A DNA stretch of 64,000 bases, taken from assembly GCA_035642535.1 (NCBI GenBank), contig DASQSE010000154.1:1-64000 (forward strand). Direction: 5' to 3'. Position 1 is the first letter of the stretch, and every line of letters starts with the position of its first letter. Of the stretch, positions 16,515 through 25,332 are shown piece after piece. The notes under the pieces were generated by a model that was not told the DNA's origin, searched no databases, and saw only the letters and a program-made list of their open reading frames with translations. A program made the translations under genes and the position numbers. The stretch is from Jatrophihabitans sp035642535 (GTDB taxonomy: Bacteria; Actinomycetota; Actinomycetes; Mycobacteriales; Jatrophihabitantaceae).

Positions 16515-17747
16515 ATGGCGACCAGGACATTCAACTACGAGGCGCTGGACGCGTCCGGCAACCTGCTCAAGGGCACCATTGACGCGGAGTCGGCCGAGGC
16601 CGTCGCCCGGTCGCTTTCCGGGCAGAACCTGGTACCGCTGGACGTGATCCGGTCCGGCGAGGGCCTGCGTAAGGATGTCCAGATCCCAGGGTTCGGCGGG
16701 CGCACGACGCTGAAGGACCTCGCAGTCCTTTCGCGACAATTCGCGTCGATGACCGCCGCGGGCCTTACCTTGCTGCGATCGCTTGCGGTGCTCGAGGATC
16801 AGACCTCGAAGCCCAAGCTGCGCGGCGCGATCGGCCAGGTGCGGGCGGACGTACAGGCCGGGTCGACGCTGTCCACGGCGATGGCGCACCACCCGGACCA
16901 CTTCCCGACGCTGATGGTCAGCATGATCAAGGCCGGTGAGACCGGCGGTTTCCTGGATGGGGCGCTCGACCGGGTCGCCAAGATGTACGAGGCGGACGCC
17001 AACCTGCGGGCCAAGATCAAGTCAGCGATGACGTACCCGATGGTGGTGCTCATCTTCTCGCTGCTGCTCGGCACCGGCGTCATCGTCTTCATCGTCCCCG
17101 TCTTCGAGCACATGTTCAGCCAGCTCGGCGGGAAGTTGCCGCTACCCACCAAGATCATGGTCACTCTCTCCCACAATATGTGGTGGCTGCTGCCGCTCAC
17201 GGGCGGCCTTGCGTACGGCGCCTTCCGCCTCTACAAGACGAAGCATCGCAACGACCCGGTGTTCCGGCTGCGCGCGGACCGGTTGAAGCTCCGGACCCCG
17301 GTTTTTGGCTCGCTTTTCGCCAAGGTTGCGATCAGCCGCTGGGCGCGCAACCTGGGCACCCTGCTGCACGTCGGCGTGCCGATCATTCAGGCGCTCGACG
17401 TGGTCGGCGGCACCGCCGGCAACGCGGTCATCAGCGCGGCCATGGAGGACGTCAAGGCCGCGGTGCGCGTCGGGCAGCAGATGTCGGGGCCGCTGGCGAA
17501 GCACCCGTTGTTTCCGCCGATGGTCGTACAGATGATGGAGGTCGGTGAGGAAACCGGGCAGATCACCGAGATGCTCGACAAGCTGGCAGATTTCTACGAT
17601 CGGGAAGTGGAGACGGCGACCGAGTCGCTGAGCTCCGCGCTCGAGCCGCTGCTGGTCGTGCTGCTGGGCGCCGTTATCGGCGCGATGGTCATCTGCCTGT
17701 ACCTGCCGATGTTCAGCATCTACCAGCAAATCCAGAACAGCGGCTGA
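16515..17747 (+). CDS. pilC: Type IV pilus inner-membrane platform protein PilC
   Basis: 410 residues, one base after the pilT stop. The T2SSF fold occurs twice (about 70-195 and 270-395), each ending in a hydrophobic segment: AMTYPMVVLIFSLLLGTGVIVF and EPLLVVLLGAVIGAMVICLYLPMF, each given here only by its core, with a third helix around 220. The N-terminal FNYEALDASGNLLKGTIDAES is typical. PilC anchors PilB/PilT and transmits ATPase motion to the pilus. A stable hairpin follows the stop. Confidence 0.93.
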   Translation: MATRTFNYEALDASGNLLKGTIDAESAEAVARSLSGQNLVPLDVIRSGEGLRKDVQIPGFGGRTTLKDLAVLSRQFASMTAAGLTLLRSLAVLEDQTSKPKLRGAIGQVRADVQAGSTLSTAMAHHPDHFPTLMVSMIKAGETGGFLDGALDRVAKMYEADANLRAKIKSAMTYPMVVLIFSLLLGTGVIVFIVPVFEHMFSQLGGKLPLPTKIMVTLSHNMWWLLPLTGGLAYGAFRLYKTKHRNDPVFRLRADRLKLRTPVFGSLFAKVAISRWARNLGTLLHVGVPIIQALDVVGGTAGNAVISAAMEDVKAAVRVGQQMSGPLAKHPLFPPMVVQMMEVGEETGQITEMLDKLADFYDREVETATESLSSALEPLLVVLLGAVIGAMVICLYLPMFSIYQQIQNSG

Positions 17748-17757
17748 TGGGCGAGGT

Positions 17758-17788
17758 CGCCCGCCAGGAAAAGAATCTTGGTCGGGCG
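17758..17788 (+). terminator. Hairpin after pilC
   Basis: CGCCCG (17758-17763) pairs with CGGGCG (17783-17788) and the inner CCAGGA (17764-17769) pairs with TCTTGG (17776-17781) through one G-U pair, leaving a 6-nt loop. It could partly terminate the pilBTC message, or protect its 3' end, before the separately expressed pilin gene. Confidence 0.6.
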
Positions 17789-17874
17789 GCTAAAGGATGC
17801 TGCCTTGCGGCCGATGTCAGATGCGCAGGGATCGGCAACCCCCGCGCCGAACCCAAGACAGTGCCTAGGAGGCA
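17785..17874 (+). promoter_or_regulatory. Structured 5' leader of the pilin gene, with the ribosome site in a hairpin
   Basis: After the pilC hairpin the leader can fold GGCGGC (17785-17790) with GCTGCC (17799-17804) around a TAAAGGAT loop, then GCCGAT with ATCGGC further on. The ribosome site AGGAGG (17867-17872) lies within TGCCT-AGG-AGGCA (17862-17874), a small hairpin that could mask it. No known riboswitch was recognised; the folding is by eye. Confidence 0.4.
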
Positions 17875-17877
17875 TCC

Positions 17878-18318
17878 ATGCTCGACCGGCTGATCAAGCT
17901 TCGCGAGGAGCGCGCCGAGGGTGACCAGGGCTTTACCCTGATCGAACTGCTCGTGGTCGTCGTGATCATCGGCATCCTGATCGCCATCGCGATCCCGCTC
18001 TACCTGCACTTCCAGAACGGCGCCAAGAACAAGTCCGCCGAGTCGGACGTGCGCGCGGCCGTTTCCGTCGTGGAGCAGTGCATCAACGACAACGCCGGTG
18101 CCCTGCCCGGTGTCCCGACCGGCAGCGGCACGAAGGACACGAACCTGGTCTTCAGCTGCGGCGGCAGCCTCACCGAGACGGCGAACGTGTCCACCGGCAA
18201 CACGCTGACCTACAGCGTGAACACGAGTCCCGCCGGCACGTACACCATCACCGGCGTCAACGCTGACGCCAACCAGACCTACACCTACGACAGCGCCAAC
18301 GGCGGCTCCATCAAGTAA
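17878..18318 (+). CDS. pilA: Major type IV pilin (PilA-like prepilin)
   Basis: 146 residues with a class III signal peptide: charged leader, then QG before FTLIELLVVVVIIGILIAIA (cleavage Gly18/Phe19, Glu at mature +5). The hydrophobic N-terminal helix forms the pilus core. The globular part has two Cys (EQCIND, FSCGGS) likely to form a disulfide, and Thr/Ser/Gly-rich strands. A clear AGGAGG precedes the ATG. Separate leader and short length suggest it is the abundant subunit; the two following prepilins look minor. Confidence 0.9.
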   Translation: MLDRLIKLREERAEGDQGFTLIELLVVVVIIGILIAIAIPLYLHFQNGAKNKSAESDVRAAVSVVEQCINDNAGALPGVPTGSGTKDTNLVFSCGGSLTETANVSTGNTLTYSVNTSPAGTYTITGVNADANQTYTYDSANGGSIK

Positions 18319-18392
18319 GCCGTCCTGTTCGCCGCCGGCGGGTCGTCGGCCCGCCGGCGGCGACAATCCACTTCGACCCATGAGGTGCTGCA

Positions 18393-18836
18393 ATGGCGGG
18401 CTCGATGACCGGCAGGTTTTCGCCGGGCACTGGCCGCGCCCGCTGCATGCCCCAAGACGACGCCGGCTTCACGCTCGCCGAGGTGATCGTCTCGATCACG
18501 ATCTTCGTGATCATGGCCACCTCGGCAAGCTACGCGATCTGGGGATTGATCAAGACCACTCGGGCCACACAGAACCGCGTGGTGGCCACGAACCTGGCGC
18601 GGCAGGAAGTCGAGCGGATGCGGCTGCAGGCCGGCACGGCGCGGCAGCTGGACTCGGCGCCGCAGACGGTGACCCTCAAGGGCCACACGTACACGGTGAC
18701 TCCGACGATGACGCCCCCCGCGAACGATCCGACCAGCCCATGCGACACCGGGCAGTTCCGGAGCGTGACCGTGACCGTCGCGTGGTCGGGCAGCGGAGGC
18801 CAGACGGTGCGCCTCGACACGGAGCTGGCATGTTGA
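18393..18836 (+). CDS. Minor prepilin, PilV/GspI-like
   Basis: 147 residues with a 25-residue charged leader and the cleavage motif AG before FTLAEVIVSITIFVIMATSA (Gly25/Phe26, Glu at +5). A conserved tail follows the helix (ATNLARQEVERMRLQAG), as in PilV/GspI minor pseudopilins. Two Cys (PCDTGQ, the C-terminal LAC). Minor pilins prime assembly. Its stop overlaps the next prepilin's ATG by 7 bases (ATGTTGA). Confidence 0.8.
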   Translation: MAGSMTGRFSPGTGRARCMPQDDAGFTLAEVIVSITIFVIMATSASYAIWGLIKTTRATQNRVVATNLARQEVERMRLQAGTARQLDSAPQTVTLKGHTYTVTPTMTPPANDPTSPCDTGQFRSVTVTVAWSGSGGQTVRLDTELAC

Positions 18837-19609
18837 CACGCGACCGCCTTCGCAAGCCACGGCGCGACGACGGCATCACGCTCACCGAACTGCTGGTCGC
18901 CATGGGCATCGCCACGATTCTCGGCGCGATGGCGGTGGCGTTCTTCGTTGGCGCAAACCGATCCGGCCAGGTCACCGTTGCAACGAACCAGGGCGTCGGC
19001 GACGCCCGCGTCGCGCTCGACAACTGGACCTCGTTGATCCGGGTCGCCGGCTGGCTGGAACCCACGCCCAGCGCCCTCAACGACCGGTTCGAGGAGATCA
19101 CGCCGACGAAGGTCGTGTTCTGGGCGTATCTCGAAGGCAAGCTCCCACCGGACCCGCCTAGCAAGGTCGCGTTGATGCTCACCGGGCAGGCCGACGGCAC
19201 CGGCAGGCTCGTCCAGATCGTCTTCAAGCAAGGTGATCCCACCACTCCCGCATCGGTGCGCCAGGTCGGCCTCGACGTGGAGCAGACCGATGGCGCCTGG
19301 GTGTTCACACCCCACAATCTCGACGGCGGCCTGGTCGACACGTCTCAGCCCCAGTGCATCGACGGTGCCACCGTCGTACCCGGCCTGTGCGCAAAAGCCC
19401 CCGACGGCGCGGGGATGCTCGACCCGACGGTCGGCGCGACCGGCCTGTCGGTCCACGCCGGTCCGCTGAGCGGCGACGGCAGCGCCGACGCGACCCTCAA
19501 CCAGATTGGCCGCATCGATATCGCATTCACTGCCGAGGATCCCGCCGCGCTGGCGTCGATGGACTACGCGTCATCAGCATCCGTCAACTCGGGGTTCCCG
19601 TCATCGTGA
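18830..19609 (+). CDS. Minor prepilin, PilW/GspJ-like
   Basis: 259 residues; the ATG at 18830 lies inside the previous gene's end. Leader Arg/Lys/Asp-rich, cleavage DG before ITLTELLVAMGIATILGAMA (Gly15/Ile16, Glu at +5). The globular domain is large with a possible disulfide pair (PQCID, GLCAKA). Position and size match PilW/GspJ minor pilins that form the priming complex with the PilV-like and PilX-like proteins on each side. The stop overlaps the next GTG (GTGA). Confidence 0.8.
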   Translation: MLTRDRLRKPRRDDGITLTELLVAMGIATILGAMAVAFFVGANRSGQVTVATNQGVGDARVALDNWTSLIRVAGWLEPTPSALNDRFEEITPTKVVFWAYLEGKLPPDPPSKVALMLTGQADGTGRLVQIVFKQGDPTTPASVRQVGLDVEQTDGAWVFTPHNLDGGLVDTSQPQCIDGATVVPGLCAKAPDGAGMLDPTVGATGLSVHAGPLSGDGSADATLNQIGRIDIAFTAEDPAALASMDYASSASVNSGFPSS

Positions 19610-22293
19610 TCCGCCGATTCGCCCGCGACGACCGTGGTCAGAGCCTGATCTTCGTCATGTTCATCAGCGTCCTCACCATGCTGCTGATCGGGACCGCAAC
19701 TACGGCTGTAGTCACCCAGATCAAGCCGGCGCGCATCAGCCTCGACGACGCGGCGGCCTACGCCGCCGCTGAGGCCGGCATCGAGGACTTCGTCGCCTGG
19801 GCGAACGACACCAGCAACTGCCCGGCCGGGCTTACCTGCCCGAAGATGGCCACCGTCGCGCCGCACACGAAGACTGTCACCGGCGCCACGGGCGGCGGAC
19901 AGACCGGCGAGTCGTTCACATGGTCGGTACTCAACCCGCAGGAAGCGCCTTCCGGGACCGTGCACATCAAGTCGGTCGGTCACGCGTACGCGGCCGCCAA
20001 GACACTCATCGCTGCGGTCGGTGCGACCCCGGCCTTCAACAATTTCGAGTACTACACGAAGTACGAGACCTATTCGTCCGACTTCGTCGACAGCTTCTAC
20101 GGCAATAGGAACGTCGAGATCACCAACCCCACCGGGTCGTGGCTGAACGGCACCGGAGTGCTGCGGTGGAACGGCAGCTGCAACTCCAGCGATCCGAACA
20201 ACCCGTCCACCTGCGTGCCGCGCGGGTCGTCATTGAGCCAGTGGAGCACCAACATCTGCGACGACCTGTACTACCCCAACGCCGACGGGCCGGGGCGGGG
20301 GACCGACGATGCCTGGTACAACACCAGCGGTCGCCGCAACCCCACCGGGACGCTGCTCGACACGGACAACTCGTTTGCCTTCTACACGGAAAGCGGAACG
20401 TACGGAAGCGCGAACACCCCGGTAACACATACCGACGTCTGCGACAGCACGTTCGAGCCGAATATGGTGATGAACGGGCCCGTGTACAGCGAGGATGCCT
20501 ACCTCATCGACCGCGGCGACGACACCGGCAGTTCGAAGAACAGCATGCCCGTCTTCAACAGCTACGCCTACTCGCTGTGGGACGGCTCGATCAACGGCTC
20601 CACGGCGACGCCAGGCCCGAACGGCGGCTACGACCGCAGATACCCAGGCACCGACGGGCAGATCTCCACCTCGATGAGCCCCACCCCCGTCTACACGACC
20701 AGAAGCCTGGATCTGCCACCTAACGCCGATGACTCGAAGACGCTGGCCTCCTGCGTTTACACCGGCCCGACGCGCATCCTGCTCCGGCAAAACATCGCAT
20801 ACATCACGAGCCCGGCAACGCCGGCTGGCGCGGGCCCCTGCTACGCCAGCACAGGTGACTTCGCCACGGCCACAGGTGGCGGCGTGGTAAACGCGGCGGT
20901 GCCGATCGACTCGTCGCTGATCTACGTACAGAACCCGGACACCAGCACGCATGCACCAGCGACTGTGGACAACCGCATTTTCGACCTCAAGACCAACCTG
21001 CCGCACGCCGACTCGGCGGGTGACACGCTCGCCAATAACGGGCTGGACGCCGCGACCTTCTCCGCGGTCAAGGCGGCCGTCGACGCGATTGTCAACAGCT
21101 CGGTGGCCGATGCCAACGTGCAGACGCGGCTATCCGGCGCAATCACGTACTCGATGGCACCGGCTGTCGTGGTCACCAGCGCACCGACGACCCTCGACAC
21201 CGGTGACGTGAAGTACCTCGTCACCGCCGGCGGCAAGAGCTCGCAGACCAGTACGGTCGTGCCAGCGGCCGAGAGCGACCAGTTCTTCCAATCGGAGCAG
21301 GGCTCCGGATACCAGAAGAGCGACAGTTCCTGGACGGTCTCGATCACCCGATACTCGTGTCCGAGCGGTCCTTGCAGCGGGAAGAAACAGCCAGGCGTCA
21401 CATCGCAGCAGATGCTGGCCGCCGGCTCGGCCGCGACACGCACCACCTACACCGCTAACGCGGGGCAGGTGGATTCGACGGCGCGGTGGCCGTGGTTCGG
21501 AAAGCAGCCCGGAGATCCCGGCTATGACGCCGCGAAGACCTACACCGACCCTGACAACGACATCACCCCGTACTACGACGGCTGGGGCGATGCCTACATC
21601 GCGGGCACCCTGCACGGCAACCTCACCGTGGTTGCCGAGCACGACATCGCGGTCACCAACAACACGACGTACAGCAACACCGACCTCGACACGACGACCG
21701 ATGGGCTTGCGCTCATCGCCGACCACAACGTACGGGTCTACCGACCGATGACCTGCACGGACGATGGCGCGTCCGGCGCCACGTCCAAGGGCTGGTGCCC
21801 AAACGATCTGACCGGCGTCTACACCAAGACGCTGAGGTGGCCGCCCGCACAGATCCCCAACTACCCGACGAGCAAGTACATGCTTGACAGCGCCCCGTCG
21901 TTGCCGCTCACCGCACAGCAGAGCAACAAGGACGGGCAGATATACGCCACGATCTTCACGCTGGGCGGTAAGCCCGGCAACCGCACCAGGTCGACGGACG
22001 ACGGAGGCAGTTTCCTCGTCGACAACTTCTACCGCGGCGATGTCGGCACCGGGCTGTCGCTCTACGGGGGGCTGTACCAGTACCACCGCGGGCCAACCAG
22101 CCTGCCCTATCAGAACCGTCCGTACCAGGGCTCGACGACGAAGATGCCCGGCGTGACGCTGACCTACAACTACGACAACATGCGCGCCGGCCGGACAGCC
22201 AACGGCGGGCTGCGCGTGCCGTGGCTGCCGCCGCCGTCGGGAGCCACATCCACCCGGACCTGGAACGTCGTCGCCCTGGCGACGGCATCGTGA
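19606..22293 (+). CDS. Large PilX-like pilus-associated surface protein
   Basis: 895 residues from a GTG that overlaps the previous stop by 4 bases. The N terminus resembles PilX (RDDRGQSLIFVMFISVLTMLLIGT, shown here as its first and last parts): DRGQSLIF then one membrane helix (about 14-38), followed by AAYAAAEAGIEDF, the usual PilX segment. The remaining 800 residues are Ser/Thr/Asn/Tyr-rich, with regularly spaced Cys, and recall exported tip or adhesin proteins. No domain was recognised. In other pili the PilX position can carry a large tip adhesin; that role is inference. It is far longer than ordinary PilX (about 150-200 residues). Confidence 0.7.
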   Translation: MIRRFARDDRGQSLIFVMFISVLTMLLIGTATTAVVTQIKPARISLDDAAAYAAAEAGIEDFVAWANDTSNCPAGLTCPKMATVAPHTKTVTGATGGGQTGESFTWSVLNPQEAPSGTVHIKSVGHAYAAAKTLIAAVGATPAFNNFEYYTKYETYSSDFVDSFYGNRNVEITNPTGSWLNGTGVLRWNGSCNSSDPNNPSTCVPRGSSLSQWSTNICDDLYYPNADGPGRGTDDAWYNTSGRRNPTGTLLDTDNSFAFYTESGTYGSANTPVTHTDVCDSTFEPNMVMNGPVYSEDAYLIDRGDDTGSSKNSMPVFNSYAYSLWDGSINGSTATPGPNGGYDRRYPGTDGQISTSMSPTPVYTTRSLDLPPNADDSKTLASCVYTGPTRILLRQNIAYITSPATPAGAGPCYASTGDFATATGGGVVNAAVPIDSSLIYVQNPDTSTHAPATVDNRIFDLKTNLPHADSAGDTLANNGLDAATFSAVKAAVDAIVNSSVADANVQTRLSGAITYSMAPAVVVTSAPTTLDTGDVKYLVTAGGKSSQTSTVVPAAESDQFFQSEQGSGYQKSDSSWTVSITRYSCPSGPCSGKKQPGVTSQQMLAAGSAATRTTYTANAGQVDSTARWPWFGKQPGDPGYDAAKTYTDPDNDITPYYDGWGDAYIAGTLHGNLTVVAEHDIAVTNNTTYSNTDLDTTTDGLALIADHNVRVYRPMTCTDDGASGATSKGWCPNDLTGVYTKTLRWPPAQIPNYPTSKYMLDSAPSLPLTAQQSNKDGQIYATIFTLGGKPGNRTRSTDDGGSFLVDNFYRGDVGTGLSLYGGLYQYHRGPTSLPYQNRPYQGSTTKMPGVTLTYNYDNMRAGRTANGGLRVPWLPPPSGATSTRTWNVVALATAS

Positions 22294-22306
22294 CTTGGAG
22301 AGTCGA

Positions 22307-23389
22307 ATGAAGCATCGGCAGATCGGCATCGGCAAGGCCGGGGTGCTCAATACCGACGGACACGCGATCGGCGTCGACATCGGTGCCACCGCCGTCCGCG
22401 CCGCGGTGCTCGCCCCTGGCACGCTGGACGGTCGGCCGTCCGTGACCGTACACGGGCTGGGCGCGGTCGAGTTGCCGGTCGGTGCGGTGGCCAACGGCGT
22501 CGTCAGCGACCATGCCGCCGTGACGAACGCGTTGAAGGCGCTCTGGGAGCAGCACAAGTTTCAGTGCCGGAGCGTCATCCTCGGCATAACCAACCAGCAG
22601 GTCGTGGTGCGCGACCTCACGCTGCCGAACCTGCCGCCGGAGCAGCTCGCCAAGGCGCTGCCGTTCCAGGCCCGCGAGGTCGTGCCGCTGCCCCTGGACC
22701 AGGCGCTTCTCGACTTCACTCCGCTCGAAGTCTCGGACCCGATCGACGACACGGTCTCCGGTCTGCTCGTCGCGGCACCCCGCGCGCCGGTGCTGTCCGC
22801 GGTGCGGGCGGTCGAAGCCGCCGGGCTGCGAGTGGCGCGCGTCGACCTTTCGTCGTTCGCGCTGCTGCGCTCGATCGCGGACGAGCGTCTTACGGTCGAG
22901 GCCGTCATCGACATCGGCGCCCATCTCACGAGCGTCGTCATCCACAACCAGGGCGTGCCGAAGGTGGTGCGCGCGGTGCAGCGGGGCGGCCACGAGATCA
23001 CCGAACTACTGGTCGCCAAGGGTGGCCTGGACGAGGTCGCCGCCGAGGCGGCGAAACGTGCCGAGGGCCTCACCGGACGCGACTCGAAGATCGTAGAGAT
23101 GGTCGGCCAGGGAGTCCGGCCGATGCTGGCCGAGATCCGCAGTTCGATCCAGTACTTCGGTTCAACCAACGCGGGTGCCCGGGTCGAGCGCATCTCGCTC
23201 ACCGGCGGCGGGTCGGCGCTGCCCGGTCTCGCCGACCTGCTTGCGCAGCAGGTGGACGTGCCGACCAGCGTCGTTGCGCCGACCCAACACATCCGCAATC
23301 GGTGGACCTCCACGACCGGGCGCGGCGGCTCGGACGAGTACGCCGCCACCGCCGTCTCGGTCGGACTCGCCATGGGAGCCGCAGCATGA
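22307..23389 (+). CDS. pilM: Type IV pilus assembly actin-like protein PilM
   Basis: 360 residues from ATG 22307. The actin-like ATPase fold of PilM is visible: phosphate 1 GVDIGATAVRAAVL (about 24-37), VVVRDLTLPNLPPEQLAKALPFQA, the second phosphate loop VIDIGAHLTSVVIH, and the adenosine motif SLTGGGSALPGL near the C terminus. PilM is cytoplasmic and docks on the N-terminal tail of PilN to link the platform with PilN/PilO. Its stop overlaps the pilN start (ATGA). Confidence 0.92.
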   Translation: MKHRQIGIGKAGVLNTDGHAIGVDIGATAVRAAVLAPGTLDGRPSVTVHGLGAVELPVGAVANGVVSDHAAVTNALKALWEQHKFQCRSVILGITNQQVVVRDLTLPNLPPEQLAKALPFQAREVVPLPLDQALLDFTPLEVSDPIDDTVSGLLVAAPRAPVLSAVRAVEAAGLRVARVDLSSFALLRSIADERLTVEAVIDIGAHLTSVVIHNQGVPKVVRAVQRGGHEITELLVAKGGLDEVAAEAAKRAEGLTGRDSKIVEMVGQGVRPMLAEIRSSIQYFGSTNAGARVERISLTGGGSALPGLADLLAQQVDVPTSVVAPTQHIRNRWTSTTGRGGSDEYAATAVSVGLAMGAAA

Positions 23390-24099
23390 CCGCCATCACG
23401 AGTCCCCCCAAGACGTTGTGGGCGACGATGCCCGGCTGGGGCATCGCCGCGAACCTGCTCCCGCCCGAGATCATCACCGCCCGCCGGGTGCGTGTGTTGC
23501 GCAAGACGGTCGCGATCGTCCTCGCCGCCGTCGTGTTGCTTTGCGCGTCCGGCTACGTATATGCCCGCTGGCAGTCGCACACCGCGTCCACCGCGCTTCG
23601 GAGCGAGCAGGCGCGCACTGCCGAACTGCAGCAGCAGGAGGGCAAGTACAACGACGTCGTGCAAATGGAGCGCTCGGTGGCGGGTGTGCAGGCGCAGATC
23701 GCGTCGCTGCTCGGCAACGACGTTGACGTACCGAGGTTGATCACGGCGATGCTGCGGCAGCTTCCGGCCGGCGCGACCGTTTCTCAGCTGGACGTGACGT
23801 TCGCTTCTGGGACCTCGAGCACCTCGGGTTCGACCAGCACGAGCGATGGCTCCGTGCTCGACACGTCCGGTCTGCCGCATATCGGCACCGTCACGCTCAC
23901 CGGCCAGGCGCGCAATATCGGCGACGTCGCGCGCTTCGCGACTAGCGTCGCCGGATTGCGCGGCGTAGTCGAGGCGTATCCGACCTCGCAGCAGAGCTCC
24001 GCCGACGGCGTGCAGTTCAACATCGCGCTCACGCTCACCGACCAGGTGCTCAGCCACCGCTACTCGGTGACGGGCATCTCGACCTCAGGAGGCAACTGA
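23386..24099 (+). CDS. pilN: Type IV pilus alignment protein PilN
   Basis: 237 residues. The N-terminal cytoplasmic tail ends with NLLPPEI (residues about 24-30), the PilM-binding motif of PilN. One membrane helix (about 43-63) and a coiled coil (about 75-110) follow, then a ferredoxin-like domain with a Ser/Thr/Gly linker (about 145-160, ASGTSSTSGS). It forms a heterodimer with PilO. Coupled to both neighbours by ATGA and TGATG overlaps. Confidence 0.88.
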   Translation: MTAITSPPKTLWATMPGWGIAANLLPPEIITARRVRVLRKTVAIVLAAVVLLCASGYVYARWQSHTASTALRSEQARTAELQQQEGKYNDVVQMERSVAGVQAQIASLLGNDVDVPRLITAMLRQLPAGATVSQLDVTFASGTSSTSGSTSTSDGSVLDTSGLPHIGTVTLTGQARNIGDVARFATSVAGLRGVVEAYPTSQQSSADGVQFNIALTLTDQVLSHRYSVTGISTSGGN

Positions 24100-24770
24100 T
24101 GGCACGCACGCGGGCCGAGAAGCTATGGATCGGTGGCGGATCGGCCGGCGCATTTATCGTCGCCGTCGCGGGATGGTTCCTCATCGTGCATCCAGAGCTT
24201 TCGAACACGTCCTCCCTGCACGGCCAGACGGACGAAACCCGAACGCAGAACGTCGCGTTACAGGGCAATATCACCCGACTGGAGCAGGAGAGCGCGAAGT
24301 TGCCTGAACTCAAGGCGTCACTGGCGAAGGCACAGGCGGCGCTGCCGGGCGACAACGGGTTGGCCACGTTCACCAGGCAGCTGCAGGCGGCTGTCGCGCG
24401 TACCCACGTCACGGTGTCTTCTATAACGGCCGGCACACCGTCTCCTGTGAACGCTGGGTCGAGCAGCGCGCCGACCGCCACGTCAGCGACCGAAGCCTCA
24501 ACGACTGCAACAGCGTCGACCGGGACGTCTACGCCGAGTAGTCCGGCGAGCGCGTCCGCACCGGCCGCCACTCCCGTCGGGATCTACTCGATACCGGTAA
24601 CCATCGCGATCTCCGGAGCGCCGGCAAACGAGCTGGCGTTCGTGAAGGCGGTACAGAACGGGGCGCGCGTCGCTCTGGTCACATCGACACAGATGACGGC
24701 GCGGTCCATCGGGGGAACGGCCGCCGGCCTGACGGTCCAGGTGCTGGTCTTCACCTCGCCCGGGGCGTGA
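24099..24770 (+). CDS. pilO: Type IV pilus alignment protein PilO-like
   Basis: 223 residues; the ATG shares one base with the pilN stop. One membrane helix (about 13-32) and a coiled coil (RTQNVALQGNITRLEQESAK, about 48-75) lead to a PilO-type globular domain. A Thr/Ser/Ala-rich linker (about 115-165) is inserted between its two halves and looks repetitive, unlike standard PilO. Last gene of the operon. No pilQ or pilP follows, in keeping with the lack of an outer membrane. Confidence 0.82.
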   Translation: MARTRAEKLWIGGGSAGAFIVAVAGWFLIVHPELSNTSSLHGQTDETRTQNVALQGNITRLEQESAKLPELKASLAKAQAALPGDNGLATFTRQLQAAVARTHVTVSSITAGTPSPVNAGSSSAPTATSATEASTTATASTGTSTPSSPASASAPAATPVGIYSIPVTIAISGAPANELAFVKAVQNGARVALVTSTQMTARSIGGTAAGLTVQVLVFTSPGA

Positions 24771-24837
24771 TATCTCAACCCGCATCTTTACCCTGCGTTC
24801 GCGGATCTATGACCTCGACGCCGGCGGGCCACGCCCA

Positions 24838-25263
24838 CTAACCCGATATGTAGTGCTCCAGCTGGCCGCGATCCTTCTCCAGCTGCCGCATCCGGCTTGA
24901 GACGACGTCGCCGATCGACACGATGCCGAGCAGCCGGCCTGCGTCGAGGACAGGCATGTGCCGGATCCGCCGCTCCGTCATCGTTTCGGCCACGCTGTCG
25001 ACCGAGTCCTTGGGGGTGCAGGTGGCGACCACGCTGGTCATGATCTCTTCGACCGGGGCGTCCAGCTGCGCGGCGCCGCGCTCGGCGATGCGGCGCACGA
25101 CGTCCCGCTCCGAGACGATGCCGACGACCCTGCCGGCATCGAGGACCACCAGCGCGCCGATGTTGTGCTCGGCGAGCGAGTGGAGCAGGGCGGTGACGGT
25201 CTCCCCGGGTGCGATCGTGACGACATCGGCACCCTTATAACGCAGGATGTCGGAGATGCTCAC
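24838..25263 (-). CDS. CBS-domain protein
   Basis: 141 residues; GTG 25263 has AGAGG 8 bases upstream, better than the in-frame GTG at 25272. Two CBS motifs: LAEHNIGALVVLDAGRVVGIVSERDVVRRI (about residues 30-60) and MTERRIRHMPVLDAGRLLGIVSIGDV (about 95-120), each spanning the typical strand-helix pattern ending GIVSxxDV. CBS pairs bind adenine nucleotides and often sense energy state. The partner is unknown. It lies between the pilus operon and the GGDEF-EAL gene, on the opposite strand to the pilus. Confidence 0.88.
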   Translation of the reverse strand: MSISDILRYKGADVVTIAPGETVTALLHSLAEHNIGALVVLDAGRVVGIVSERDVVRRIAERGAAQLDAPVEEIMTSVVATCTPKDSVDSVAETMTERRIRHMPVLDAGRLLGIVSIGDVVSSRMRQLEKDRGQLEHYISG

Positions 25264-25332
25264 AGCGTCCACCTCTCTGCGGGATTTGCTGAAAGCCTGC
25301 CGCAGTCGGGCCGGACGCGCCAGAACCCCCGG

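Noticed and set aside
17791..17877. Possible c-di-GMP-I riboswitch before pilA
   Set aside because: The conserved GCAAA-type core and tetraloop-receptor pattern are not present; I kept only a generic structured leader.
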